Positions 54,588 to 62,725 of a DNA stretch of 64,000 nucleotides are shown here, in pieces. This DNA comes from Gelidibacter pelagius (GTDB lineage Bacteria > Bacteroidota > Bacteroidia > Flavobacteriales > Flavobacteriaceae), in assembly GCF_017581925.1 (NCBI RefSeq), contig NZ_JAGEVG010000011.1, forward strand, positions 115,105-179,104. Direction: 5' to 3'. Below the pieces are notes generated by a model that saw only the letters and a program-made list of their open reading frames with translations, had not been told where the DNA came from and did no database searches. The position numbers and the translations under genes were made by a program. Numbering within the stretch: the stretch's first letter is position 1; the number at the start of each line of letters is the position of its first letter.

Positions 54588-56387
54588 TTAAACAGTTATT
54601 TCTTCTACTTTTTGTGTTGCAGACGGTTTTCTGGTATAGCCTTTTATCATATAGTAAAAATTATAGGCAAATACCAAATGGGACACGAACATCAGCGAAC
54701 CGCCAACGGCACGCCAGACCCAATAAGGTTTCATCAAGATGACGGACTCAATAAAAGGGTCTCCATCGATCCAGCTTAAGCCCTTGTAGGTGCCTCCAGC
54801 CATGAGCGACATCATATAGGCAAAAAGACCGATAAATGCCAGCCAAAAATGCGCGCCGACAAACACCTGCGCGGGTTCCCGTCCGGTCAGTTTCGGTAAG
54901 ATGGCATAAATACAAGCCCACAGGAAGAAGGCAATAATGCCATACATGGTCATGTGGGAATGCGCCACATTGAAATCAGTAAAGTGCCAAACAAAATTTG
55001 TAAATCGGAACGCTTGCACACTTCCTTGCATAGAGCCTACAAAATAGAAGATGGTGCCCACCAAAAAGAAGGGCAATACATAACTTTTGGAGATATGGCT
55101 CCAACTTCCCTTCATGGTCATCAAAAAGTTAGTGGTACCAGCCACAACCGGTATCACCATTCCCGCGCTAAATACAATGGCTATAGTTTGCAACCACCAA
55201 GGCAGAGGACTAAACACAAAGTGATGAGTCCCGATCATGGTATAGAAAAGCATTTGTGTCCAAAACGCCAAAACCCCTAAAGAATAGGAATAAATAGGCT
55301 TGTTCAACGCCGATGGCAAATAATAATAGACCAAACCTAAGGTAAAGGTCATAAACCACATCCCAACCCCTTGGTGCATATAATAACCTTGGATAACGGT
55401 TTCGCCCAACCCGTCTTGGTAAAAAGGCAAATACCCAATAATGGCCAATACAATGGTCCAGATCAAAGACGCCAGAATAAACCAATTGGAGATGTAAATT
55501 TCGGAAATTTTCCGGGTCGCCACGGTTTTATAAAAATTATAGAAGGTCAAGATCAAGCCAATGGCAAACATTAACATTACCGGCCAGATATACTCTCTGT
55601 ATTCTCCGCCACCGTTATTGATACCTGCCATCAGACATAAGCTCCCTAATAAAACTGTAGCGTTGATGAGCGCCCATCCCGTCCACGCCCAGTTATAATT
55701 GTATATTTTATTGTTTGAGGTACGGGCTATCACGAAATAGCCAAGGCCGATCATCGCCAATGAAGACCATCCCCAAAACACCATATTGGTATGCACTGGT
55801 CGCAAACGACCAAAGCTCAACCACGCTTGGTGGTCCATCTCAGGCCAAAGAAATTTCATTCCCAAATACTGACCAATCAGGGTTCCCAATACCAACCAAA
55901 AGGCCGCAGCACCGATATAGTAAATGACTATTTTCTTTAATTCCTGAGGAGTTTCCAGACTGAGTGACGTCTTCTTCTTTTCATCAAAAAACGCGTTGTT
56001 TGGATCTTTTTCCACACGCTGAATCAAGCCTTTTTCATCAATTGCTGTGTGGTTCCCAGACAGTTCGTTCCCTTTTAATTTGTAGGTCAAGGCCGCTTTC
56101 CGTTTTTCAAGGATGGCATCGATATCTCCCCCATCCATTGCGACGAGCTCATCGTCAAAAGCCATTCGGTTTTTATCGAGTTGCCGACGTTTCATCGTAT
56201 CGATATAGCCATTTAATTTTATGAACAAGATGATGATGGCCACAATCATCACAATGGCTATCAAGATGAAGGTGCCAATGATTCCGGAACTGGAAAGCCA
56301 ATTCTCTGTCGTTATCTTCTCTTGGGCACTCATCAAATTTGGGATGGCCATTAAAAACAACAAGATTATTATCTTACAATTTTTCAT
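54588..56387 (-). CDS. ccoN: cbb3-type heme-copper oxidase subunit I, divergent
   Basis: Twelve-helix heme-copper oxidase subunit of 599 aa, longer than the usual ~475 because of a ~150-residue N-terminal extension with a signal and one helix (27-56). Conserved parts: GRLRPVHTN (heme-ligand H199), CuB ligands H338 (YYMHQGVG) and H388-H389 (GTHHF), YYYLP with the Tyr of the active site, and VAHSHMTMYG (H476, H478). The FEGP-type glutamate of cbb3 enzymes is a glutamine here (SMQGS, Q454). The neighbouring truncated hemoglobin leaves open an NO-related role. Confidence 0.88.
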   Translation of the reverse strand: MKNCKIIILLFLMAIPNLMSAQEKITTENWLSSSGIIGTFILIAIVMIVAIIILFIKLNGYIDTMKRRQLDKNRMAFDDELVAMDGGDIDAILEKRKAALTYKLKGNELSGNHTAIDEKGLIQRVEKDPNNAFFDEKKKTSLSLETPQELKKIVIYYIGAAAFWLVLGTLIGQYLGMKFLWPEMDHQAWLSFGRLRPVHTNMVFWGWSSLAMIGLGYFVIARTSNNKIYNYNWAWTGWALINATVLLGSLCLMAGINNGGGEYREYIWPVMLMFAIGLILTFYNFYKTVATRKISEIYISNWFILASLIWTIVLAIIGYLPFYQDGLGETVIQGYYMHQGVGMWFMTFTLGLVYYYLPSALNKPIYSYSLGVLAFWTQMLFYTMIGTHHFVFSPLPWWLQTIAIVFSAGMVIPVVAGTTNFLMTMKGSWSHISKSYVLPFFLVGTIFYFVGSMQGSVQAFRFTNFVWHFTDFNVAHSHMTMYGIIAFFLWACIYAILPKLTGREPAQVFVGAHFWLAFIGLFAYMMSLMAGGTYKGLSWIDGDPFIESVILMKPYWVWRAVGGSLMFVSHLVFAYNFYYMIKGYTRKPSATQKVEEITV

Positions 56388-57223
56388 AAAGTTTTATTTA
56401 GTGCTTTTTTATCATTAAATAGTTTAGCCTTTCAAAATATCCACTTAAAAACAGTCACATCTCAAAAGAAAAATTGCCAATTAAACAGCAAGCTCATTTT
56501 GAATTCATATTAGCTCGACCTTCGACACACAAAGCCATGGCCACATGCATTCGCACGAAGAGAAATCAACGTTAATAAGTTTTGTATGTTACCTTCTGCC
56601 AGGCGTTTCTTGCCTTTGGAAAAGGTATATTTAAGAGACTACTCCGCCATCTTAAACATGAAGGTCATTTATGCAGACTAACCATAAAAGAAGGTATGGT
56701 TATTCGCAATTTTTGCAGATTTAAATATCCGTTGAAATGTGAATACTATCACATCATTTTACCAAGTGGCGAGTCAACAAATATATCTACATAATTTTAT
56801 GCAAATATACGTGGGGAATCTATATAAGACAAATTTATCCGATATAAGTTGAAATAAATTTGATAGAATGGAAAGACGAAAATCTTTCGTCGCAGTAGCG
56901 ATTAAAAACAAAAAAAGCCGCTCTAAAAAGAGAAGCTTTGATTTCTGTACAAGTGGGGTCCCGATAGCTCTTGGGACGATCCCACACCTCGCGGCAATAG
57001 ATCCTAAGTCTAGCGTATATTTGACCAAAGAAATCCAAAACACCTCATTATTAATGATTTACATGTTTTCGTATTTTCTTTAAAGTCATTTAATATCAGT
57101 TGATATTAGAATTTGTTGTACCTATGTTGTACCTGTAAATCCTAATAATTACGTGTCTTTAGAAAGGATTTCAGCCCTTTTTAAGACAAATGTTGTACCT
57201 GATTTGACTTTCGTTAACAAATC
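56388..57223. other. 836-bp gap with a minus-strand terminator-like hairpin and repeats
   Basis: No convincing gene. At 56909-56939 is a hairpin with GAAGCTTCTC / AGAGCGGCTT-type pairing on the minus strand and a T-run, a degraded terminator. At 56953-56985 lies an inverted element of GTGGG, TCCC, GGGA, CCCAC segments. Three copies of TGTTGTACCT occur at 57112, 57125 and 57191 directly before the broken integrase. Several short ORFs here overlap each other and are not supported. Confidence 0.5.
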
Positions 57224-58445
57224 ATGTATGTCATCACACGCAAAAATAGTCTTACGCAAAAAGCCAAACAAGGTGGGGTTATCCCATTGGCCATTCGCAT
57301 TACCAAAAATCTTCGATCTACATTTCGATATGTTGGACATTATATCGAGATAAAAGAATGGGACGAGATAAATCTAAGTGTCAAAAAAACACATCCCAAC
57401 TATCAACATCTCAATAGCCTGTTGACCACCCAACTTTCAGAAGTCAACAAAGCACTGATAGTACTACAGTCCGAGCATAAAGACGCCTCTGCAAACCAAA
57501 TAAAAAAAGACATTTATCATTCTGATAGCAACTCTACATTTTTTGAATTAGCGGAAGAACATCTTAACGATTTGGGAAGCTTAGAAAAGTTTAACAGGTT
57601 AGCCTGTGATAAAGCTTAGATAGGTTATATTCTAAAATTTCATAAGTCGAAACACCTCACTTTTCAGGAAATCGATAAACGATTCTTAAAAAGGCTGATG
57701 ATTTACCTCAAATCCACTCATAAGCTTTCTGAGACTTCAATCATGAATATAATGGTTCTGATACGTTTATTATTCAATAGAGCTATAAAGCGGAAAATTG
57801 TCACAATAGATCTGTATCCTATTGGAGGTAACAAAATAAAAATCAAATTCCCAGAGTCAAATAAAGTTGGGTTAAGCATTCAGCAGATACAAAACATAGA
57901 AAGTCTAGTTGATTTATCAATAGTCGAAACACATACACGCAACGTGTGGTTGTTTAGCTTCTACTTCGCAGGAATGAGAGTTTCGGCTGTACTCAAAATA
58001 AGATTGTCAGATATTAATGATAATAGGCTTCAATATAGAATGCACAAGAACTCCAAATTGATCTCTATGAAAATTCCCAAAAAGACTTTAGCTATTATAA
58101 ATAAATTGTTATAAAAGTGATGAAATAAATATTAATGATTTCCTATTTCCGGAAATGAAAAAAGCGAACATTAATGATGCAAAAGATGTTTTCAATAAAC
58201 TAAAAACGGCAAACAGAAAGTTTAACACCAATTTAAAATCAATTGCGGAAAAAGCCAATATAACTAAAAAACTCACGATGCATATTGCTAGACATTCTTT
58301 TGGAAATATTGCAGGCGATACAGTACATCCGCTAATGTTACAAAAATCGTATTGGCACAGCGATTTAAAAACAACACTGAATTACCAAGCAAATTTCATC
58401 CATAACGACGCTGATGATGCTTTGGATAGTGTTGTAAATTTTTAA
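57224..58445 (+). pseudogene. Degraded tyrosine integrase of the conjugative-transposon type
   Basis: Remains of a ~400-aa Bacteroidota integrase with arm-binding N-terminal domain, core-binding domain and catalytic domain. The N-terminal part (57224-57619, IPLAIRITKNLRSTFRYVG) ends at an in-frame TAG. The next part (57620-58114) continues the core-binding and first catalytic region (GMRVSAVLKIR box). After a frameshift near 58110, the last part (58155-58445) holds HIARHSFGNIAGD, YWHSDLKTTLNYQANF with the Tyr. At least two lesions make it inactive. It marks an old insertion next to the cassette array. Confidence 0.85.
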
Positions 58446-58529
58446 TTTCCCATCATCATAAAAAAATATGTTGAGCACATCCTTGCATTTATGAGTTACT
58501 GCTACACTTCAAATTGAAATTTCTCAAAA

Positions 58530-58925
58530 TCATCTCCTTTTAATATCTACTCCCATATAGTCCTGCCAAATAACCAATATAAATTTCTCTTTTCCATATT
58601 CCGTTCTTTTTAGAAAACCGTATTCATAGACAAATAGGTAGACCTCTCCTTTCTGGTTTTTCCAATAATGTGTAAAGAAATTGGGGTCAAATCCCAGATC
58701 CAATAAAACTTGGGCTCTGATGGTAACCTTACCACCCTTGTTATATTCCTTGAGTAACCTACGGTTTAATTTCAACTGATTATCCACCTTATTATAAAAA
58801 CGTTCCGGATTTTGCTTTTCTTTTTGATATTGATAAGCACTTTTGCACTGTGGATCACAAAATTTCTTGTCTGATCTCCCCACCAATTCCTTACCGCAAT
58901 GAAGACATACACTATTAATTCTCAT
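58530..58925 (-). CDS. Zn-ribbon protein divergent from the cassette recombinase, unknown function
   Basis: A 131-aa protein starting with a CxxC zinc-ribbon (CLHCGKELVGRSDKKFC-x3-C, residues 7-27). The rest is a charged alpha/beta segment (LNRRLLKEYNKGGKVTIRAQVLLDLGFDP, split in the sequence as two parts) of no family I can name. It is divergent from the recombinase, with 79 bp between the two start codons, so a shared regulatory region is likely. Possible roles are DNA-binding helper or regulator of the recombinase; this is speculation. Confidence 0.8.
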   Translation of the reverse strand: MRINSVCLHCGKELVGRSDKKFCDPQCKSAYQYQKEKQNPERFYNKVDNQLKLNRRLLKEYNKGGKVTIRAQVLLDLGFDPNFFTHYWKNQKGEVYLFVYEYGFLKRTEYGKEKFILVIWQDYMGVDIKRR

Positions 58926-59004
58926 TTTAAAACGATTTATAAGCAGATTATACGCATCCTATTCGTATAAGGTACGGTTAAATCATTTACATCCATTAGA
59001 TTGC

Positions 59005-60147
59005 ATGAAAAAAGTCATGGAGAAAGGTAGAAGTGTCACGCTAAAACATCTTTTAATTAAGGAGAAGCGCTATATCGGGTTACAATTCAACACAGATAAA
59101 GTCATTCACGCCCTTGTTAAGCAATTGCCAGAGGTGAAATGGAGCAACACCTATAATATGGCTTACATTGTGAACAACAAAAACAATCTCAATAAGATCT
59201 TCCATATCTTCAATGGTGTTGCCTGGGTCAATTGTAACCACTTTTTTGATAAAAAGATTATCAAACAGAATAACGAAGACATCGATATTACTTGGTTTAG
59301 AAAAAGGCAGCTCCCAACCACATACCGGGTTTGTCCTACCAATTATTTGGATAAATTAGAGTTGAAAAAATACGCCAACAACACTGTTAAATCTTATGTA
59401 TCCACTTTTGAAGCTTTTATCAACTATTACAACACCAAGGAATTAATCGAAATCAACGAGCTTGATGTCAGAACTTATGTATTAAAGTTAGTTCAAGAAG
59501 ACAAGTCAAACTCCTATATAAATTCTGCCATAAACAGCATTAAATTTTATTACGAATCTGTCCTTGGAATGCCCAATAGGTTTTACGAAATAGAAAGACC
59601 AAGAAAAGAAAAAAAATTACCTAAAGTGCTTTCTAAGGAAGATGTCTTAAGTATTATAGCCAATACGAACAACCTAAAACACAAATGTATTGTGAGCCTT
59701 CTATATTCATCTGGAATAAGAAGGAATGAGTTGATAAATTTAAAAATCACGGACATTGATAGTAAACGGATGCTGATACGTATCGAAGCTGCCAAAGGAA
59801 ACAAAGATCGGTACACCCTGCTTTCGCAATCACTGTTAATAGATCTTCGCGAATACTATAAACAATACAAACCAAAAAAATATATAGTAGAAGGTTTATA
59901 TGGGAAGCAATATTCAGGACAAAGTATTGGTAAAGTAGTATTAAATGCGGCATTAAAAGCAGGTATCCAGATTCCTGTAACACCCCATATGCTCAGGCAC
60001 AGTTTTGCCACCCACCTACTGGAGGCAGGCGTAGATTTGAGGCAGATCCAAGTATTATTGGGCCATAGTTCAAGTAAAACAACCGAAATTTACACACATG
60101 TTGCCACTACTACATTTCAAAAAATAAAAAACCCACTTGATTTTTAA
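59005..60147 (+). CDS. Tyrosine recombinase next to the cassette array (Xer-like, not IntI by motif)
   Basis: A 380-aa site-specific recombinase. Residues 1-~95 form an extra N-terminal region without a recognised name. A core-binding domain (about 108-190) follows, then the catalytic domain (205-370). The catalytic set is complete: R239 in SGIRRNEL, K264 in AKGNKDR, H328 and R331 in TPHMLRHSFATH, H354 in LLGHSS and Y363 in EIYTHV. The C-terminus ends in NPLDF, close to the SPLD end of IntI integrases, but the IntI-specific insertion between boxes I and II is absent. It reads toward the cassettes, which begin 85 bp after its stop. Confidence 0.9.
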   Translation: MKKVMEKGRSVTLKHLLIKEKRYIGLQFNTDKVIHALVKQLPEVKWSNTYNMAYIVNNKNNLNKIFHIFNGVAWVNCNHFFDKKIIKQNNEDIDITWFRKRQLPTTYRVCPTNYLDKLELKKYANNTVKSYVSTFEAFINYYNTKELIEINELDVRTYVLKLVQEDKSNSYINSAINSIKFYYESVLGMPNRFYEIERPRKEKKLPKVLSKEDVLSIIANTNNLKHKCIVSLLYSSGIRRNELINLKITDIDSKRMLIRIEAAKGNKDRYTLLSQSLLIDLREYYKQYKPKKYIVEGLYGKQYSGQSIGKVVLNAALKAGIQIPVTPHMLRHSFATHLLEAGVDLRQIQVLLGHSSSKTTEIYTHVATTTFQKIKNPLDF

Positions 60148-60168
60148 TAAAATATATAAGGATATATA

Positions 60169-60232
60169 GAACATAATGTTGAATATATCTTAAATTGGCA
60201 GTATAATGAACATAATGTTCATTATACAATTG
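60169..60232. other. attI-like site with perfect palindrome
   Basis: Between the recombinase stop and the first cassette junction lie a 27-bp perfect palindrome (60201-60227, 13-bp arms around one A) and a second copy of its core GAACATAATGTT at 60169-60180 (the palindrome has it at 60208-60219). The sequence ATACAATT then leads to the crossover G at 60232. The last bases resemble ATACACAAAAC and similar ends of the attC-like sites. The arrangement of direct and inverted binding sites in front of the crossover is like a classical attI. Confidence 0.7.
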
Positions 60233-60453
60233 TTGGCAACCATATCACAAAAATTCGGCTGAAACTGAAAACTGACCGAATAAAAAAATCAACAAAACGG
60301 AATTTTGACGGAATGGAAATCAAAATTTTTTTTTGGTTTTTTAAGAGTAAAATTAAAAACTACTTTTCTCGACAAAATCATATCTGGAATTGACAAGCTC
60401 GCCTGAAAACCGAGCCCGAAGAATCTGAACTTAAAAATAGAAACCCAAACAGC

Positions 60454-60590
60454 AACGTCGGATTTGAGCAAGTTGCGTAAAATAACAGCATCGGATTTTA
60501 GCAAGATGCCCAAAAAATAACAACGTCGGACTTTACTCGGTCGCACGCAATCACAACGTCGGATTTTAGCCTGATGCGTAAAATAAAAAT
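60454..60590. repeat. Four imperfect 33-35 bp tandem repeats in cassette 0
   Basis: Units start with AACGTCGG (60454), AGCATCGG (60487), AACGTCGG (60522) and AACGTCGG (60555), followed by ATTTTAGC-like and GCGTAAAATAA-like segments. They fill most of the 3' half of cassette 0, which has no credible gene on the plus strand. Spacing 33, 35, 33 bp. Confidence 0.8.
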
Positions 60591-60615
60591 ATAACGTGGG
60601 GAAAAGTAAAAATAC

Positions 60616-60754
60616 GGTTGCCAACAGCGTGTATAAACCATTGCTGGGTCTGTGCTTTATTTGGAACATTAAAGAAATCTTCCAAAGTTTGTTTATATTT
60701 GGATTGGTTCGTGTGTGAGAAACGCAACGGTCCATACACAAAACGTTACCCACC
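60616..60754 (+). repeat. attC-like site 0 (end of cassette 0)
   Basis: Left box GGTTGCCAAC (60616-60625), 3-base spacer, 16-base stem GTGTATAAACCATTGC (60629-60644), long central loop, complementary stem 60724-60739, AAAAC and the crossover G at 60745. The last bases to 60754 belong to the next cassette. The left box pairs with the start of cassette 0 at 60232-60241. Confidence 0.85.
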
Positions 60755-60771
60755 ATTTAAAAAAAAACATT

Positions 60772-61632
60772 GTGACAAACATTCCAATTTCTAAAACTGA
60801 TCCATTTACGAAAGAATACGAATTAGAGTGGAAATCGGTTGGTGGAAATGAATTTTATGAAAAGGTTTTGAATGGTTCCATAAATATGGTTTCGAGCAAA
60901 CCTGATATAAACCGACTTTTTCTTACGGTCAATCATTTAGACGGAAAAGATTATCTGATTTTAAGACATCCAAGTAAAGACTATATGTTGGATGCGGGCG
61001 ATAAGTTTTATTTGCTTTTTGATAATAACGAAGTATTGGAATTTGAAATTGAGAAAAAATCTTTTCATTTATATAATAGCCTAAATGATACTTACAAGCA
61101 AGTTTATGAAAATCGTATTTTGCTATTTAAAGAAGATTTAGAAATATTGGCGCGGACTGAAATTAAAGATTGGAGGATTTTGGTTTCTGACAATAGGAAA
61201 ATTGAAGGAATGCGTCATTTTGGTACAAACCATAATTATCAAAGCGAGCTAAAGTTAAAATCAGCGTTGCGAAATTTATTTTACGATTATAATGAGATTT
61301 TGAAAGGAATAGATAGCTATCAACCAATTTCAAAATTGGATTACAAAGAAGAATTCAATCCGGAAGAAAGTTGTCATCTTTATCTAATGAAAGATTTGGC
61401 AAATGGATATTATAAAATTGGTATCTCAAATAATCCTACTTACAGAGAGAAAACATTGCAGAGCGAAAAACCAACAATCGAGCTCATTAAATCAAAGTTG
61501 TTTTCAAATCGAAAAGTGGCTGTTGCTTTTGAAAGATCTTTGCACAAAACTTATGAAAATAAAAGGTTACGTGGCGAATGGTTTGAATTGAGCGAAAGAG
61601 ATATAAAAGAAATTAAAGAAATAATGGGCTAA
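60772..61632 (+). CDS. Cassette 1 protein with GIY-YIG-type (T5orf172/MUG113-like) C-terminal domain
   Basis: A 286-aa protein. The frame runs back into attC-like site 0, so I take the GTG at 60772 as start (MTNIPISKTDPFTKEYELEW). Residues ~1-195 are of unknown family. The C-terminal ~85 residues read as a GIY-YIG-superfamily nuclease-like domain: HLYLMKDLANGYYKIGISNN, then AFERSLHKTYENKRLRGEWF. It could be a DNA endonuclease or a defence effector; single gene in its cassette. Its stop lies 5 bp before the next attC-like site. Confidence 0.8.
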   Translation: MTNIPISKTDPFTKEYELEWKSVGGNEFYEKVLNGSINMVSSKPDINRLFLTVNHLDGKDYLILRHPSKDYMLDAGDKFYLLFDNNEVLEFEIEKKSFHLYNSLNDTYKQVYENRILLFKEDLEILARTEIKDWRILVSDNRKIEGMRHFGTNHNYQSELKLKSALRNLFYDYNEILKGIDSYQPISKLDYKEEFNPEESCHLYLMKDLANGYYKIGISNNPTYREKTLQSEKPTIELIKSKLFSNRKVAVAFERSLHKTYENKRLRGEWFELSERDIKEIKEIMG

Positions 61633-61637
61633 AAAAC

Positions 61638-61774
61638 GGTGGGTAACAATGTGTATAAGCAATGGCTTGTCCTCGCCTACTTGGAAAATCCTGCGGATTT
61701 TCCAATGGCAAGTACCTGTTTGCAATTTTCCGTGACGAACCACGCCACTGCTCATACACGAAACGTTGTGGTGC
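61638..61774 (+). repeat. attC-like site 1 (end of cassette 1)
   Basis: Left box GGTGGGTAAC (61638-61647) pairs with the cassette 1 start at 60745-60754. Stem GTGTATAAGCAATGGC (61651-61666) pairs with 61744-61759. The central loop holds a second, perfect hairpin TTGGAAAATCC-TGC-GGATTTTCCAA (61681-61705). Crossover G at 61765. Confidence 0.88.
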
Positions 61775-61817
61775 ATTTAAAAAAAAATCGTGCTTTAATT
61801 GAAAAACAGAAAAAAGA

Positions 61818-62153
61818 ATGAATAGCGAAATCGAAATTTATCAAATAAATAAGGTTGTTCCCAAACTGTCCAAATGGTTTAACAATGAAAAATTAATATG
61901 CTCACAAATTCTGATAAATTACTTGAATTTAGAAGAAAAAGTTGGTGATGTTAACTATTATGATTTGGCAAATAAATGCAAAAATCTAAAAACGTTTAAA
62001 ACAAATTTCGCGCAGATGAAAAATCTCGGCGAAAAAAACCACGGAAAAATTTTTGAAGTCAATAAAGACAAAATCCAACTTTGGAAACCAATTGAAAAAG
62101 ATATTTATCGAGAATTTACTAAATATAAAAAATCGAAAGGTTATAATAATTAA
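61818..62153 (+). CDS. Cassette 2, first gene: small protein of unknown function
   Basis: A 111-aa, highly charged, mostly helical protein starting MNSEIEIYQINKVVPK. I recognise no domain. It is separated by 27 bp from the second gene of the same cassette, so the two are probably co-expressed. A two-gene small-protein layout is also seen in toxin-antitoxin pairs, but no toxin motif was found. Confidence 0.75.
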   Translation: MNSEIEIYQINKVVPKLSKWFNNEKLICSQILINYLNLEEKVGDVNYYDLANKCKNLKTFKTNFAQMKNLGEKNHGKIFEVNKDKIQLWKPIEKDIYREFTKYKKSKGYNN

Positions 62154-62180
62154 TCTAACAAGTAATTTAAAAACGAAAGT

Positions 62181-62555
62181 ATGACAGAAACGGCTTTACA
62201 ATACGAATACATTATTAGAAATGCTCATCAAGTGGGAAGACTTGGAATTCCCGCAGCTCACGCAGATACCTTTCGAGGACTTGAAAGAAGTTTTATCAGA
62301 CAAAGAGATAATAAAGACAAAGAAACAAATGACGAGCTTTTATTTGAATATGCTTTTAATTGTGGCGAAGTAATTACAAATTTAAATAATGCAATCAATG
62401 CATTTGAAAAAAGATTTGACGGAAAACTTACCGACCAAGACAAAGAAGAATTAAATGACATTGAAGACTTGCTCATTAATGGTAAAATGAAAGAAATTGA
62501 CAAATCAATAGAATTAATTCAAGAAGTGCTCAAACGACACGGATTAATAGCTTGA
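62181..62555 (+). CDS. Cassette 2, second gene: small helical protein of unknown function
   Basis: A 124-aa protein, acidic and mainly helical, starting MTETALQYEYIIRNAHQ with the C-terminal helix DKSIELIQEVLKRHGL. No recognised family. It is the only other gene of cassette 2; the cassette's attC-like site starts 15 bp after its stop. Confidence 0.75.
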   Translation: MTETALQYEYIIRNAHQVGRLGIPAAHADTFRGLERSFIRQRDNKDKETNDELLFEYAFNCGEVITNLNNAINAFEKRFDGKLTDQDKEELNDIEDLLINGKMKEIDKSIELIQEVLKRHGLIA

Positions 62556-62570
62556 GCAGAGTAGAAAAAC

Positions 62571-62708
62571 GCACCACAACACAGTATATAAGCTATGGCT
62601 TGGTCTGTACCTACTTGGAAAATCCTGCGGATTTCCCAAAGCCGGTTTTTATTTGGAGAGGTTCGTGCTAAATCGCGCCACAGCTCATATACATAAACGT
62701 TGTATGCA
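62571..62708 (+). repeat. attC-like site 2 (end of cassette 2)
   Basis: Left box GCACCACAAC (62571-62580) pairs with the cassette 2 start at 61765-61774. Stem GTATATAAGCTATGGC (62584-62599) pairs with 62677-62692. Inner hairpin TTGGAAAATCC / GGATTTCCCAA with one mismatch. Crossover G at 62699. Confidence 0.88.
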
Positions 62709-62725
62709 ATGTGAACAGACCCTTT

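Noticed and set aside
56953..56985. Possible tRNA or structural RNA from GTGGG/CCCAC pairing
   Set aside because: No T-loop, anticodon stem or acceptor end could be assembled; it is only a partial inverted repeat.
56774..57083. Short overlapping frames on both strands
   Set aside because: Mutually overlapping, no recognised domain, and they cover the terminator-like hairpin.
59005..60147. Assignment of the recombinase as a classical IntI
   Set aside because: The IntI-specific insertion between catalytic boxes I and II is missing, although the attC-like array and NPLD ending are similar.
60454..60590. CRISPR-like short repeats
   Set aside because: Units are contiguous with no unique spacers and are imperfect; no cas genes nearby.
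60289..60756. 155-aa minus-strand frame across cassette 0
   Set aside because: It runs through the whole attC-like site and owes its length to the 34-bp repeats; direction is opposite to all cassette genes.
60715..60771. Upstream extension of the cassette 1 gene
   Set aside because: These codons read attC-like site 0 and the cassette edge; the GTG at 60772 is a better start inside the cassette.
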